Below, piece after piece: positions 45,000 to 53,177 of a stretch of DNA of 64,000 nucleotides (position 1 is the stretch's first letter; each line of letters begins with the position of its first letter). The DNA lies in contig OX376642.1 in NCBI GenBank assembly GCA_947383695.1, forward strand, positions 868,001-932,000, given 5' to 3'. The stretch comes from Actinomycetes bacterium (GTDB lineage: Bacteria > Actinomycetota > Actinomycetes > Nanopelagicales > Nanopelagicaceae). A program made the position numbers and the translations under genes. A model generated the notes under the pieces. That model was not told the DNA's origin. It worked only from the letters and a program-made list of their open reading frames with translations, and searched no databases.

Positions 45000-46241
45000 A
45001 TGTTCTCAGGCTACTTAACGCTATTTAGAACCCCTGGAGCGCTGAAATTTTCAATCCCTGGCGTAATTGCGCGAATGCCTATTTCGATGGATTCACTTGC
45101 ACTTATTTTCATAGTGGTTGCAGTCAGTGATTCTTATGCGATTGCAGGTGCTTTGAGTGCAACAGCATCGGTAGTTATGGCCCTGGCAACACCACATTGG
45201 TCAAGGGTTGCAGATCGCATAGGTCAAAGTGCAATGCTGGTCAGAGTTATTCCCGTCAAGGTTATTGCCTTTTGTGCTTTTACAGTCTTGGTGCTGAATG
45301 AAACACCTGTGTGGAGCTGGTTTGTATCCATCATTATCGCTGAAGCATTTTCTGTAAATACTGGCGGACTTGTTCGTCGACGTTGGTTACATATTTTGAG
45401 TCCTGATAAGACAACTACCGCAGAGGATGAACAAGATCGTCATCTGGTAAACACCGCTTACTCCTTTGAAGCGTTGATGGATGAGGTTGTCTTTATCCTT
45501 GGACCAATCATCGTCACCGCATGTGCAACATCTATCTCTCCTGCTGCGGGCATCATTTCAGGAATCATCTTTGTGGCAATTGGTTTTCCATTATTTATTA
45601 TGGCCAAAGAGACGGAGCCACCTGCTAACCCAAAGCGAATCGTCGATCCACATCCTGCTGTTATTCGAAACAAGCAGGTGCAAGCGGTGGTTCTTCCCAC
45701 AACATTATTGGGCGGTTTCTTCGGATCTATCGCAATTGTGACCGTTGCCTTTGCTGAGTTCCGCGGCCAAGAAGCGCAATCTGGAATCCTGCTAGCAATT
45801 TGGGCGGCTGGTAGTGCAGTTGCCGCTGTTATCAACGGGGTCATTAAATGGAAGTTAACAAGTGCGGCTCGCTTCTTAATCTTTCTCATTGCGTTAACTG
45901 TTCTTTCGATTCCGATGTTGTTTGCACATTCAATTCCTTGGCTAGCGGTTGCACTCTTCTTTAACGGTTTTGCGATCGCTCCCCTTGTTATTAATGCTTA
46001 CGGTGTTGCAGAAGGTGCGGTTCCGCCAGATCAAATCACTGAAACTTTGACCTGGGTCGTTGCAGGTATGCCTATGGGCGGTGCAATTTCTAGTGCGCTA
46101 TCTGGCCAAATCATCGACCGTTTTGGTGCAGACATCGCATTTTGGGTACCTCTGGGATTCATGATCGCGGCATGTGCAGCCACACTTCCGTATTTCCAGA
46201 CTTATAAGGGGCTTATCGGCTACCCTCGTGCTCGTGACTGA
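45000..46241 (+). CDS. MFS transporter
   Basis: This 413-residue permease has twelve helices and an MFS pattern (TASVVMALATPHWSRVADRIGQ near helix 2-3, represented by the block HWSRVADRIGQ). The substrate is unknown. ATG 45000 is preferred over TTG 44994 from the -10 spacing. Its last 8 bases overlap the sepH GTG start, which couples it to sepH. Confidence 0.87.
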   Translation: MFSGYLTLFRTPGALKFSIPGVIARMPISMDSLALIFIVVAVSDSYAIAGALSATASVVMALATPHWSRVADRIGQSAMLVRVIPVKVIAFCAFTVLVLNETPVWSWFVSIIIAEAFSVNTGGLVRRRWLHILSPDKTTTAEDEQDRHLVNTAYSFEALMDEVVFILGPIIVTACATSISPAAGIISGIIFVAIGFPLFIMAKETEPPANPKRIVDPHPAVIRNKQVQAVVLPTTLLGGFFGSIAIVTVAFAEFRGQEAQSGILLAIWAAGSAVAAVINGVIKWKLTSAARFLIFLIALTVLSIPMLFAHSIPWLAVALFFNGFAIAPLVINAYGVAEGAVPPDQITETLTWVVAGMPMGGAISSALSGQIIDRFGADIAFWVPLGFMIAACAATLPYFQTYKGLIGYPRARD

Positions 46242-47067
46242 GCTACGACTTAATGGAAAGACCGAAGATGGTCTCTACCTTTCATTGCATGACAATGATG
46301 GACAGGAATTTACTGTTCGAGTTTCAGACACATTGCGCGCAACTGTAAATCAGCAACGTTTGATGGCGGTTCCAGCTAGTGATGAGCCAAGTATTTCAAT
46401 TAAAGAGATTCAGCGATTGTTGCGTGCAGGTCAAACTGCAGAACAAATCGCTCGCGAAAATGACACAACAATTGAAAAGGTTGAACGTTTCGCAGGACCA
46501 ATTCTCTCTGAACGCATTTACATTATTGATCAAGCGCAGCAAATTGCGATCCGCAAAGAAGGCGGCCGCGATGCAGTTACTTTGCTCGGAGTTGTTATCT
46601 CACGTTTAGCACCACGCAACATCGATTCATCTGAACTTTCCTGGGACACCTGGCGTCTTGAAGATGGAACGTGGACTATTGAACTTCACTATCCAAATAC
46701 TTCTGGTGTCGGAATTGCGCAGTGGAGCTTTGATGCAACTCTTCGCTCCGTAACATCTATGGATGAGAATGCGCGTTGGATGATGGGTGATGAGCCTGCT
46801 CCTCGCCAACTTCCAACCGCCGCTCTTATCCCCACCGAGACTTCTCACCCCTCCGAGCGCCGCATCATCGATGTGTACAGCGAGTTCCGCAAGGAAGATC
46901 TTCAGGATGAGATTGAAGAAGAGATCGAACCAATTCGCGAGGTTCCACGCTTAGCTGTTATTCGCGAAGAGCCAGATGATGAGGCATCACGAGATGGAAT
47001 CACTGCACGTGCAAAGGTTCCAAGCTGGGATGAAATCATGTTTGGGATCAAGCCAGAAGACAAGTAG
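46234..47067 (+). CDS. sepH: Septation protein SepH
   Basis: This 277-residue actinobacterial cell-division protein stimulates FtsZ assembly. It begins with TELRLNGKTEDGLYLSLHD and contains a helix-turn-helix-like segment (about residues 55-86, SIKEIQRLLRAGQTAEQIA). The C-terminal half is acidic and low in complexity. The GTG at 46234 is chosen because all known members start with this conserved stretch. It overlaps the MFS gene and abuts the convergent phosphodiesterase gene. Confidence 0.92.
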   Translation: MTELRLNGKTEDGLYLSLHDNDGQEFTVRVSDTLRATVNQQRLMAVPASDEPSISIKEIQRLLRAGQTAEQIARENDTTIEKVERFAGPILSERIYIIDQAQQIAIRKEGGRDAVTLLGVVISRLAPRNIDSSELSWDTWRLEDGTWTIELHYPNTSGVGIAQWSFDATLRSVTSMDENARWMMGDEPAPRQLPTAALIPTETSHPSERRIIDVYSEFRKEDLQDEIEEEIEPIREVPRLAVIREEPDDEASRDGITARAKVPSWDEIMFGIKPEDK

Positions 47068-48168
47068 CTAGCTCAGCGTTGTTGTAAGTAATCCAACCTG
47101 AGATTCAATGTCAGTATCTGAACCGTGATGTCCAACCATTGCACCTTCTTTATCTGCACGTTCTGGATCTAATAAAACCAATCCCCCACGAGCAATTGCA
47201 ATTACCTCACCCATTCGATCAACGGCATCAGCGCTCAACTGCGCACCAAATAGATCGCTAGAAATAGCTTGTTCGCGGGTTAGTACCAATGCTTTTTCCT
47301 GCAAATACTGTTGCCACAATGATGCGGCATCGATTCGTGCTTGCGCTGAATCATTCTCTAAATACAGGTGGCGAGCACGTGGTTCTCCAGCAATAACACT
47401 GACGCCGGTTAGCAACGGATTGTCCTGACCAATGATGATCTTTTCCTCAACATTAATCATCCCGTGATCAGAGGTCACCCAGATACGGGTTCCCTTTGGT
47501 ACTTCCTTCATTAACTGCGAAACCATTTGATCAATTGCAGAAAGTGCCGCAATCCACTTATCGCTGCCGACGCCATCGGAATGTCCAGCATTATCTAAAT
47601 CATTGACATACAAGTAAACAAAGGATGGCGTTTTCTGCAGAGCTTGCTTAGTTTCGCTGACTAAATCCGCAACTACATTTGCGCCTTTGTACTCTGCCCC
47701 GCGAAATACCGCTCGGGTGAATCCAGAGTTTTCATAACGTTTGGCAGCAACATGTGTTACTGAGATTCCAACGTTAGCTGCGCGTTGAAAAAGAGTTTCA
47801 ACTGGTTGCCAGTTTTCTGGATCTACACGTTCATCCCATTTCAAAGCATTGAGCAATCGCCCACCACTTCGCGGAACTTGAACTGTGTATCCCAACATTC
47901 CATGCACACCCGGAAGTTCGCCCGTTGTTAACGTTGCAAGTGAGGTCGCTGTTGTTGAAGGAAATGATGTCTGCACTAAACCATGATTAAACATCCGGCT
48001 CATTGTTGGCATTACATCTGCATACTGTGACAAGGTGTCAAAGCCAAAGCCATCAATGAGAAATAAAAGCTCACGTCCCATAGGCGATTGACCGACCGCT
48101 AAGTGATCAACGGCACTGTCCAACCCGAGGGATGAAAAGATAGATGGAGTTATCTGGGACAAATGCAC
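47068..48168 (-). CDS. Alkaline phosphatase/nucleotide pyrophosphatase superfamily protein
   Basis: This 366-residue type I phosphodiesterase-like enzyme shows the first metal motif (LIDGFGFDTL) and the nucleophile loop TSFPSTTATSLATLTTG. It then has YVNDLDNAGHSDG and TSDHGMINV with the remaining metal ligands. The substrate could be a nucleotide or phospholipid ester. In actinobacteria it commonly lies beside sepH. No signal peptide is seen, so it is probably cytoplasmic. GTG start. Confidence 0.88.
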   Translation of the reverse strand: MHLSQITPSIFSSLGLDSAVDHLAVGQSPMGRELLFLIDGFGFDTLSQYADVMPTMSRMFNHGLVQTSFPSTTATSLATLTTGELPGVHGMLGYTVQVPRSGGRLLNALKWDERVDPENWQPVETLFQRAANVGISVTHVAAKRYENSGFTRAVFRGAEYKGANVVADLVSETKQALQKTPSFVYLYVNDLDNAGHSDGVGSDKWIAALSAIDQMVSQLMKEVPKGTRIWVTSDHGMINVEEKIIIGQDNPLLTGVSVIAGEPRARHLYLENDSAQARIDAASLWQQYLQEKALVLTREQAISSDLFGAQLSADAVDRMGEVIAIARGGLVLLDPERADKEGAMVGHHGSDTDIESQVGLLTTTLS

Positions 48169-48194
48169 GTGCTTATCTTCCCACGAGTGTGCAC

Positions 48195-48200
48195 TAGAGT
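48195..48200 (+). promoter_or_regulatory. -10 element TAGAGT, psuG
   Basis: TAGAGT, six bases, then the ATG at 48207. This selects 48207 over an in-frame TTG two codons earlier. Confidence 0.55.
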
Positions 48201-48206
48201 TTGGCT

Positions 48207-49109
48207 ATGGAAAAAGCGATCAAGTTATCTGCTGAAGTTGCCAATGCGCTCAAGGCTGGAAAGCCTGTAGTTGCCCTGGAATCAACCATCATCAGCCATG
48301 GATTGCCACGTCCTTCAAATCTTGAGGTCGCCCTCGAGTGCGAACGAATTGTTCGTGATGCAGGCGCAGTTCCTGCAACCATCGCATTGCTTGATGGAAA
48401 GATTTTGGTCGGATTAGAACGATCTGAGCTTGAAGCGATTGCAAACCGTGATGATATTTCCAAGGCATCTATCCGCGATCTTGCGATCATCGTTGCGCAA
48501 GGCAAAAGCGCTGCGACAACTGTTGCTGCAACTGCGCACATTGCAGCACTTGCTGGAATTCATGTCTTTGCAACTGGCGGTCTTGGTGGAGTTCACCGCG
48601 GTGCCAATGAATCCTTTGATGAGTCTGCAGATTTAACAGCCCTTGCCAATGTCGATATGACCATGATCTGTGCGGGTGTGAAATCAATTTTGGATGTTCC
48701 AGCAACTCTAGAGCGTCTAGAAACTTTGGCGATCAGCCTTGTTGGATACAAGACAACAGCTTTTCCTGGTTTCTACCTCACCGACTCTGGTTACACACTT
48801 GAACACCGAGTTGATACTCCTGAAGAGATTGCAGCGATCATCAAGGCGCGCAAAGATGTTGGCACTTTGAGTAAAGCACTGGTCGTTGCAAACCCAGTTG
48901 TGAAGGAGATGAATAAGTCTCTGCATGATGAGATTTTGAAATCTGGTTTGGAAAAGGCTGAAAAGCAAGGCGTGACTGGTAAGGCTGTAACTCCATTTTT
49001 GCTAGAGCATTTCCACACAACCTCTAAAGGTGAATCCTTAGCCATCAACACTGAAATCATTAAAGCGAACTGTTTACTCGGTGCGCAGATTGCTGTGGCG
49101 CTTCAATGA
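48207..49109 (+). CDS. psuG: Pseudouridine-5'-phosphate glycosidase
   Basis: This 300-residue enzyme splits pseudouridine 5'-phosphate into uracil and ribose 5-phosphate. It has VALESTIISHGLPRP, VFATGGLGGVHRGA and VGYKTTAFPGFY, all diagnostic. It overlaps the downstream PfkB kinase by 4 bases; the two together form the pseudouridine breakdown pathway for salvaging modified nucleosides from RNA. Confidence 0.95.
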   Translation: MEKAIKLSAEVANALKAGKPVVALESTIISHGLPRPSNLEVALECERIVRDAGAVPATIALLDGKILVGLERSELEAIANRDDISKASIRDLAIIVAQGKSAATTVAATAHIAALAGIHVFATGGLGGVHRGANESFDESADLTALANVDMTMICAGVKSILDVPATLERLETLAISLVGYKTTAFPGFYLTDSGYTLEHRVDTPEEIAAIIKARKDVGTLSKALVVANPVVKEMNKSLHDEILKSGLEKAEKQGVTGKAVTPFLLEHFHTTSKGESLAINTEIIKANCLLGAQIAVALQ

Positions 49110-49987
49110 AAAAGATTTTGTGTATCGGCGATTTAGCACTCGATGTAATTTCACAGCTGAAAGAGCCGATCAACTACGGAAATGACACCGCCAGCAGAAT
49201 TTCCAGCCACCCTGGTGGACAGGCTGCAAATGTTGCAACCTGGATAACCCGCACTAATTCAAAGGCGCATTTAGTAGCTCGTACAGGTAATGATCCTGTT
49301 GGTTTTGCCTTGATTTCAGATCTCGATAAGTACGGCGTAGAACACCTCAATTTGATGCATAGTGGACGCCCAACAGGTGTTGTCGTAATTTTGGTTGATG
49401 CCAATGGTGAGCGAACAATGTTTCCGGACAACGGTGCAAACGCAGATCTTGAAGCATCAGATCTACCACCACTAGATGATGTCGATGGTGTGTACTTATC
49501 TGGTTACGCACTCCTTGATTTCCGCAGTCGTGACGCTGTTCTTGCGATGATCAAAAAGATCAAAGCGGCAGGAAAGCCAATCTTCTTTGACCCAACAACA
49601 ACTGGTGCGATGAAGATCGTTAGCCGTGAAGAGGTCTTGTCATGGGTTTCGATGATGGATGGAATCCTTCTCAATAGCGAAGAAGCTTTGTATCTCGGAG
49701 ATTCAAAAGATGTTGTGACCGCTGAAGAAAATCTTGCTCAGCACACACCACTTGTTGTCATTAAGTTGGGTTCAAAGGGTGCAATGGCGATCAATGGCAC
49801 CGATACAGCCAAGGTCTCAGCGGTTACTACCAATGTTGTCGATACAACTGGTGCTGGTGACTCCTTTGCTGCTGGATTTATTCCGAAGTGGCTGGAAACA
49901 AGTGATCTCACTGCAGCACTTTCAGCCGGAGCTGCATTGGCTGCAAAGTGTGTTTCATCAGTTGGGGCGCGCCCTCCCCTAAATTAA
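49106..49987 (+). CDS. psuK: PfkB family kinase, probable pseudouridine kinase
   Basis: This 293-residue ribokinase-fold protein has an N-terminal GDLALDVI, then HPGGQAANVATW, and the ATP/anion-hole motif TTGAGDSFAAGF with the catalytic Asp. Coupling to psuG indicates pseudouridine as substrate. Other nucleosides or sugars cannot be ruled out from the sequence. Confidence 0.86.
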   Translation: MKKILCIGDLALDVISQLKEPINYGNDTASRISSHPGGQAANVATWITRTNSKAHLVARTGNDPVGFALISDLDKYGVEHLNLMHSGRPTGVVVILVDANGERTMFPDNGANADLEASDLPPLDDVDGVYLSGYALLDFRSRDAVLAMIKKIKAAGKPIFFDPTTTGAMKIVSREEVLSWVSMMDGILLNSEEALYLGDSKDVVTAEENLAQHTPLVVIKLGSKGAMAINGTDTAKVSAVTTNVVDTTGAGDSFAAGFIPKWLETSDLTAALSAGAALAAKCVSSVGARPPLN

Positions 49988-50000
49988 GGCTGACTCTTGG

Positions 50001-50006
50001 CAGAAT
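50001..50006 (+). promoter_or_regulatory. -10 element CAGAAT, parC
   Basis: CAGAAT, six bases, then the ATG at 50013; a leaderless arrangement with C in the first position. Confidence 0.45.
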
Positions 50007-50012
50007 GCCCCA

Positions 50013-51545
50013 ATGGCAACTGCGAAGACTCCCGCGAAATCTGCGGCAAAGGGTAAGAAACCTGCTGGACCAAAGCCCGGCGAGTACCCAGGAAAGATCG
50101 TTGACATCGATGTTTCCAAAGAGGTTTCAGAATCATTTCTTGAATATGCATACTCAGTTATTTACTCACGTGCTCTTCCTGATGCACGTGATGGTTTAAA
50201 GCCTGTTCACCGTCGCATCCTTCATCAGATGGCAGATATGGGTCTTCGCCCAGAGCGCGGACATGTAAAGAGTGCACGTGTTGTTGGTGAAGTAATGGGT
50301 AAGTTGCACCCGCACGGAGATGGCGCAATTTACGATGCATTAGTTCGTATGGCGCAGAGTTTTTCAATGGGTCTGCCATTAATTGATGGCCACGGAAACT
50401 TTGGTTCGTTAGATGCAGGTCCTGCAGCGATGCGTTACACCGAGGCACGTTTAGCACCAGCTGCAATGTCGATGGTTGCTGAAGCTGATGAAGACACCGT
50501 TGATTTTGGTCCAAATTATGATGGCCAGCTTTCTGAGCCAATTGTTTTGCCCGCTGCATATCCCAACCTGCTAGTAAATGGTGGTTCTGGAATCGCTGTT
50601 GGTATGGCAACCAATATGGCACCTCACAACTTGAGCGAGGTCATCGCTGCGACAAAGTTTCTAATTGATAACCCATCTGCAACTGTTAAGCAGTTAATGA
50701 AGTTTGTTCCAGGTCCAGATTTCCCAACAGGTGGCGAGATCGTCGGACTCGATGGTGTTCGCGAGGCGTACTCAACAGGTAAGGGATCCTTCAAGGTTCG
50801 TGCAACTGTTGAGATTGAAAAGGTAACTTCTCGCAAGATGGGTATCGTCATCAAGGAGCTTCCATACACAATCGGACCTGAAAAGGTTGTTGAACGCATT
50901 GCAGCACTTGTTAAGGCAAAGAAGATTCAGGGCATCAGCGACATCATCGATCTTTCAGATGGTCAGACAGGTACCAATGTTGTTATTGAGATCAAAAATG
51001 GCTTTGAGCCTGAAGAGGTTCTGGAAAAGCTGTACGCATTGACTCCTATGGAGGATGCATTTGCGATAAACGCAGTTGCCTTGGTCAAGGGCCGTCCACA
51101 AACCCTAGGTCTTAAGGAGCTGCTACGAGTATTTATCGATCACCGTATCGAAGTTGTTCGTCGTCGTTCAGAGTTCCGCAAGGCAAAGGCTGAAGCGCGT
51201 TTAGGTCTTGTTGATGGTTTGCTCAAAGCGATTATTGATATCGACAAGGTCATCAAGATTATTCGCGGTAGCGATGATGCAGCGGCTGCAAAAGATAAGT
51301 TGATTAAGGACTTTAAACTCAATGATGAGCAAGCAACCTACATCTTGGATATGCCGCTTCGTCGTTTGACCAAGATGAGCAAGATTGAACTCGAAACTGA
51401 GCAAAAGGAACTGAAAAGCACAATCGCTGAGCTAACAAAGTTGCTCAAGAGCGAGGATGCAATCAAGGCTCAAGTTTCTGATGAGTTAACTGCGGTTGGA
51501 AAGTCCTATGCAACACCTCGTCGTACGCGAATTGGTGCTGCTTAA
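50013..51545 (+). CDS. parC: Topoisomerase IV subunit A without C-terminal domain
   Basis: This 510-residue protein is the DNA cleavage/religation subunit. A Lys/Ala/Pro-rich tail of about 28 residues is followed by the winged-helix region (GHVKSARVVGEVMGKLHPHGD), the active tyrosine Y142 in AMRYTEARL, the tower and the coiled-coil gate ending in SYATPRRTRIGAA. Usual GyrA/ParC proteins continue for about 300 more residues as a beta-pinwheel that wraps or recognises DNA. Here the chain ends at the domain border and the next gene starts 21 bases later. There is no GyrA box. It pairs with parE at 53178. Confidence 0.93.
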   Translation: MATAKTPAKSAAKGKKPAGPKPGEYPGKIVDIDVSKEVSESFLEYAYSVIYSRALPDARDGLKPVHRRILHQMADMGLRPERGHVKSARVVGEVMGKLHPHGDGAIYDALVRMAQSFSMGLPLIDGHGNFGSLDAGPAAMRYTEARLAPAAMSMVAEADEDTVDFGPNYDGQLSEPIVLPAAYPNLLVNGGSGIAVGMATNMAPHNLSEVIAATKFLIDNPSATVKQLMKFVPGPDFPTGGEIVGLDGVREAYSTGKGSFKVRATVEIEKVTSRKMGIVIKELPYTIGPEKVVERIAALVKAKKIQGISDIIDLSDGQTGTNVVIEIKNGFEPEEVLEKLYALTPMEDAFAINAVALVKGRPQTLGLKELLRVFIDHRIEVVRRRSEFRKAKAEARLGLVDGLLKAIIDIDKVIKIIRGSDDAAAAKDKLIKDFKLNDEQATYILDMPLRRLTKMSKIELETEQKELKSTIAELTKLLKSEDAIKAQVSDELTAVGKSYATPRRTRIGAA

Positions 51546-51555
51546 CCTCTCCCGA

Positions 51556-51561
51556 TAGAGT
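51556..51561 (+). promoter_or_regulatory. -10 element TAGAGT, ABC-F gene
   Basis: TAGAGT, five bases, then the GTG at 51567. It lies in the gap after parC. Confidence 0.5.
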
Positions 51562-51566
51562 TCGGT

Positions 51567-53165
51567 GTGATTTCAACCCAAGCGCTCGAATTACGTGCAG
51601 GTGCTCGCCTTCTTGTTAAGGGCGTAACTGTTCGTATTAACAGCGGCGACCGTATTGGTTTTGTTGGTCGTAATGGTGCTGGCAAATCAACCCTTGCAAA
51701 GGTCCTGGCTGGTGAAACTATGCCTGCAGGTGGTGCGGTAAATCGCACCGGAAAGATTGGTTACCTTCCGCAGGATCCTCGTACTGGTGATGAACCAGGC
51801 ACAGTGATTGATCGAATTTTATCTGCCCGTGATTTAGATCAGATCGCAGCACGTATGCGTTCTGTTGAAGAGGAAATGGCAACCGCCCAAGATGAGGCGT
51901 TGGAAAAAGCGATGGATCGCTACACACGTGTTGAAGCAGAGTTCTCAGCAGCTGGTGGTTATGCAGCAACAGCAGAGGCAGAGGCTATTGCTACATCGCT
52001 AGGTGTTGCTGAAGCTGTCTTTGGAAATGAACTATCTACTCTTTCTGGTGGTCAGCGTCGCCGCATCGAATTAGCTCGCATCCTCTTTAGCGGTGCTGAA
52101 ACCCTTTTACTGGATGAGCCAACTAACCACTTGGATGCTGACTCCATTATGTGGCTGCGCGAATTCTTATCTAAGTACTCAGGTGGTTTGGTCATCATCT
52201 CTCACGATGTGAACTTGATCGAGACCGTTGTTAATAAGGTGTTCTACTTGGATGCCAACCGTAACTGCATCGATGTATACAACCTCGGGTGGAAGGCTTA
52301 CCTGTTGCAACGTGAACAGGATGAGCACCGCCGTAAGAAGGAGCGTGCTAACGCAGAAAAGCGTGCAGAGATTTTGCAGAAGCAGGGCGAAAAGATGCGT
52401 GCAAAGGCATCGAAGGCAACAGCTGCACAAGGCATGTTGCGTCGTGCTGAAAAACTTCGTAGCGGTCTTGATGATGTTCGAGTCGCCGACAAGGTTGCAA
52501 AGCTGCGCTTTCCTACCCCTGCCCCATGTGGCAAGACTCCGCTTTCTGGTGAAGAGCTTTCAAAGAACTACGGCTCTCTTGAAATCTTTACCGATGTTTC
52601 ATGTGTAATTGATAAGGGTTCACGTGTTGTAATCCTTGGACTTAACGGTGCCGGAAAGACAACTCTGCTTCGTATTTTGGCTGGCGAACTTGAATCAGAT
52701 ACTGGAAAAGTTGAACATGGTCATGGTTTAAAGATTGGTTACTACGCCCAGGAGCATGAATCACTGGATTTTGAACGCACCATTTTAGAAAACATGATGT
52801 CTGCCACCCCTGATATTCGTGAACCTGAAGCTCGTAATACCTTGGGTTCATTCCTGTTTGTTGGCGATGATGTTCATAAGCCGGTAAAGGTTTTATCTGG
52901 TGGAGAAAGAACCCGTTTAGCGTTAGCAGTTTTGGTTGTATCTGCTGCAAATGTTTTGCTACTGGATGAGCCAACTAACAACTTAGATCCTGCATCTCGT
53001 GCTGAAATTCTTGGCGCACTTGCTGAGTACCAAGGCTCAGTCATCATGGTTTCTCACGATGAAGGTGCGGTTCAGGCACTTAAGCCAGAGCGTGTGATCT
53101 TGTTGCCAGATGGCGATGAGGATTTGTGGAAAGAGGAGTACTTCGACTTAGTTGCTATTGACTAG
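51567..53165 (+). CDS. ABC-F family ATPase
   Basis: This 532-residue soluble protein has two ABC domains and no membrane part. Walker A motifs are VGRNGAGKST and LGLNGAGKTT; signatures are TLSGGQRRRIELA and VLSGGERTRLALA; Walker B/DEPTN motifs appear twice (LLLDEPTNHLD, LLLDEPTNNLD). A charged inter-domain linker (about 235-310) is present. ABC-F proteins act on the ribosome, as translation factors or antibiotic protection proteins. The subgroup is not determined. It lies between parC and parE. Confidence 0.92.
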   Translation: MISTQALELRAGARLLVKGVTVRINSGDRIGFVGRNGAGKSTLAKVLAGETMPAGGAVNRTGKIGYLPQDPRTGDEPGTVIDRILSARDLDQIAARMRSVEEEMATAQDEALEKAMDRYTRVEAEFSAAGGYAATAEAEAIATSLGVAEAVFGNELSTLSGGQRRRIELARILFSGAETLLLDEPTNHLDADSIMWLREFLSKYSGGLVIISHDVNLIETVVNKVFYLDANRNCIDVYNLGWKAYLLQREQDEHRRKKERANAEKRAEILQKQGEKMRAKASKATAAQGMLRRAEKLRSGLDDVRVADKVAKLRFPTPAPCGKTPLSGEELSKNYGSLEIFTDVSCVIDKGSRVVILGLNGAGKTTLLRILAGELESDTGKVEHGHGLKIGYYAQEHESLDFERTILENMMSATPDIREPEARNTLGSFLFVGDDVHKPVKVLSGGERTRLALAVLVVSAANVLLLDEPTNNLDPASRAEILGALAEYQGSVIMVSHDEGAVQALKPERVILLPDGDEDLWKEEYFDLVAID

Positions 53166-53177
53166 CGTTGAATTAAC

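Noticed and set aside
51540-51570. Frameshift hiding the ParC C-terminal domain
   Set aside because: The next gene, a complete ABC-F protein with its own -10 box, begins 21 bases after the stop, and no pinwheel-like sequence is seen in other frames there.
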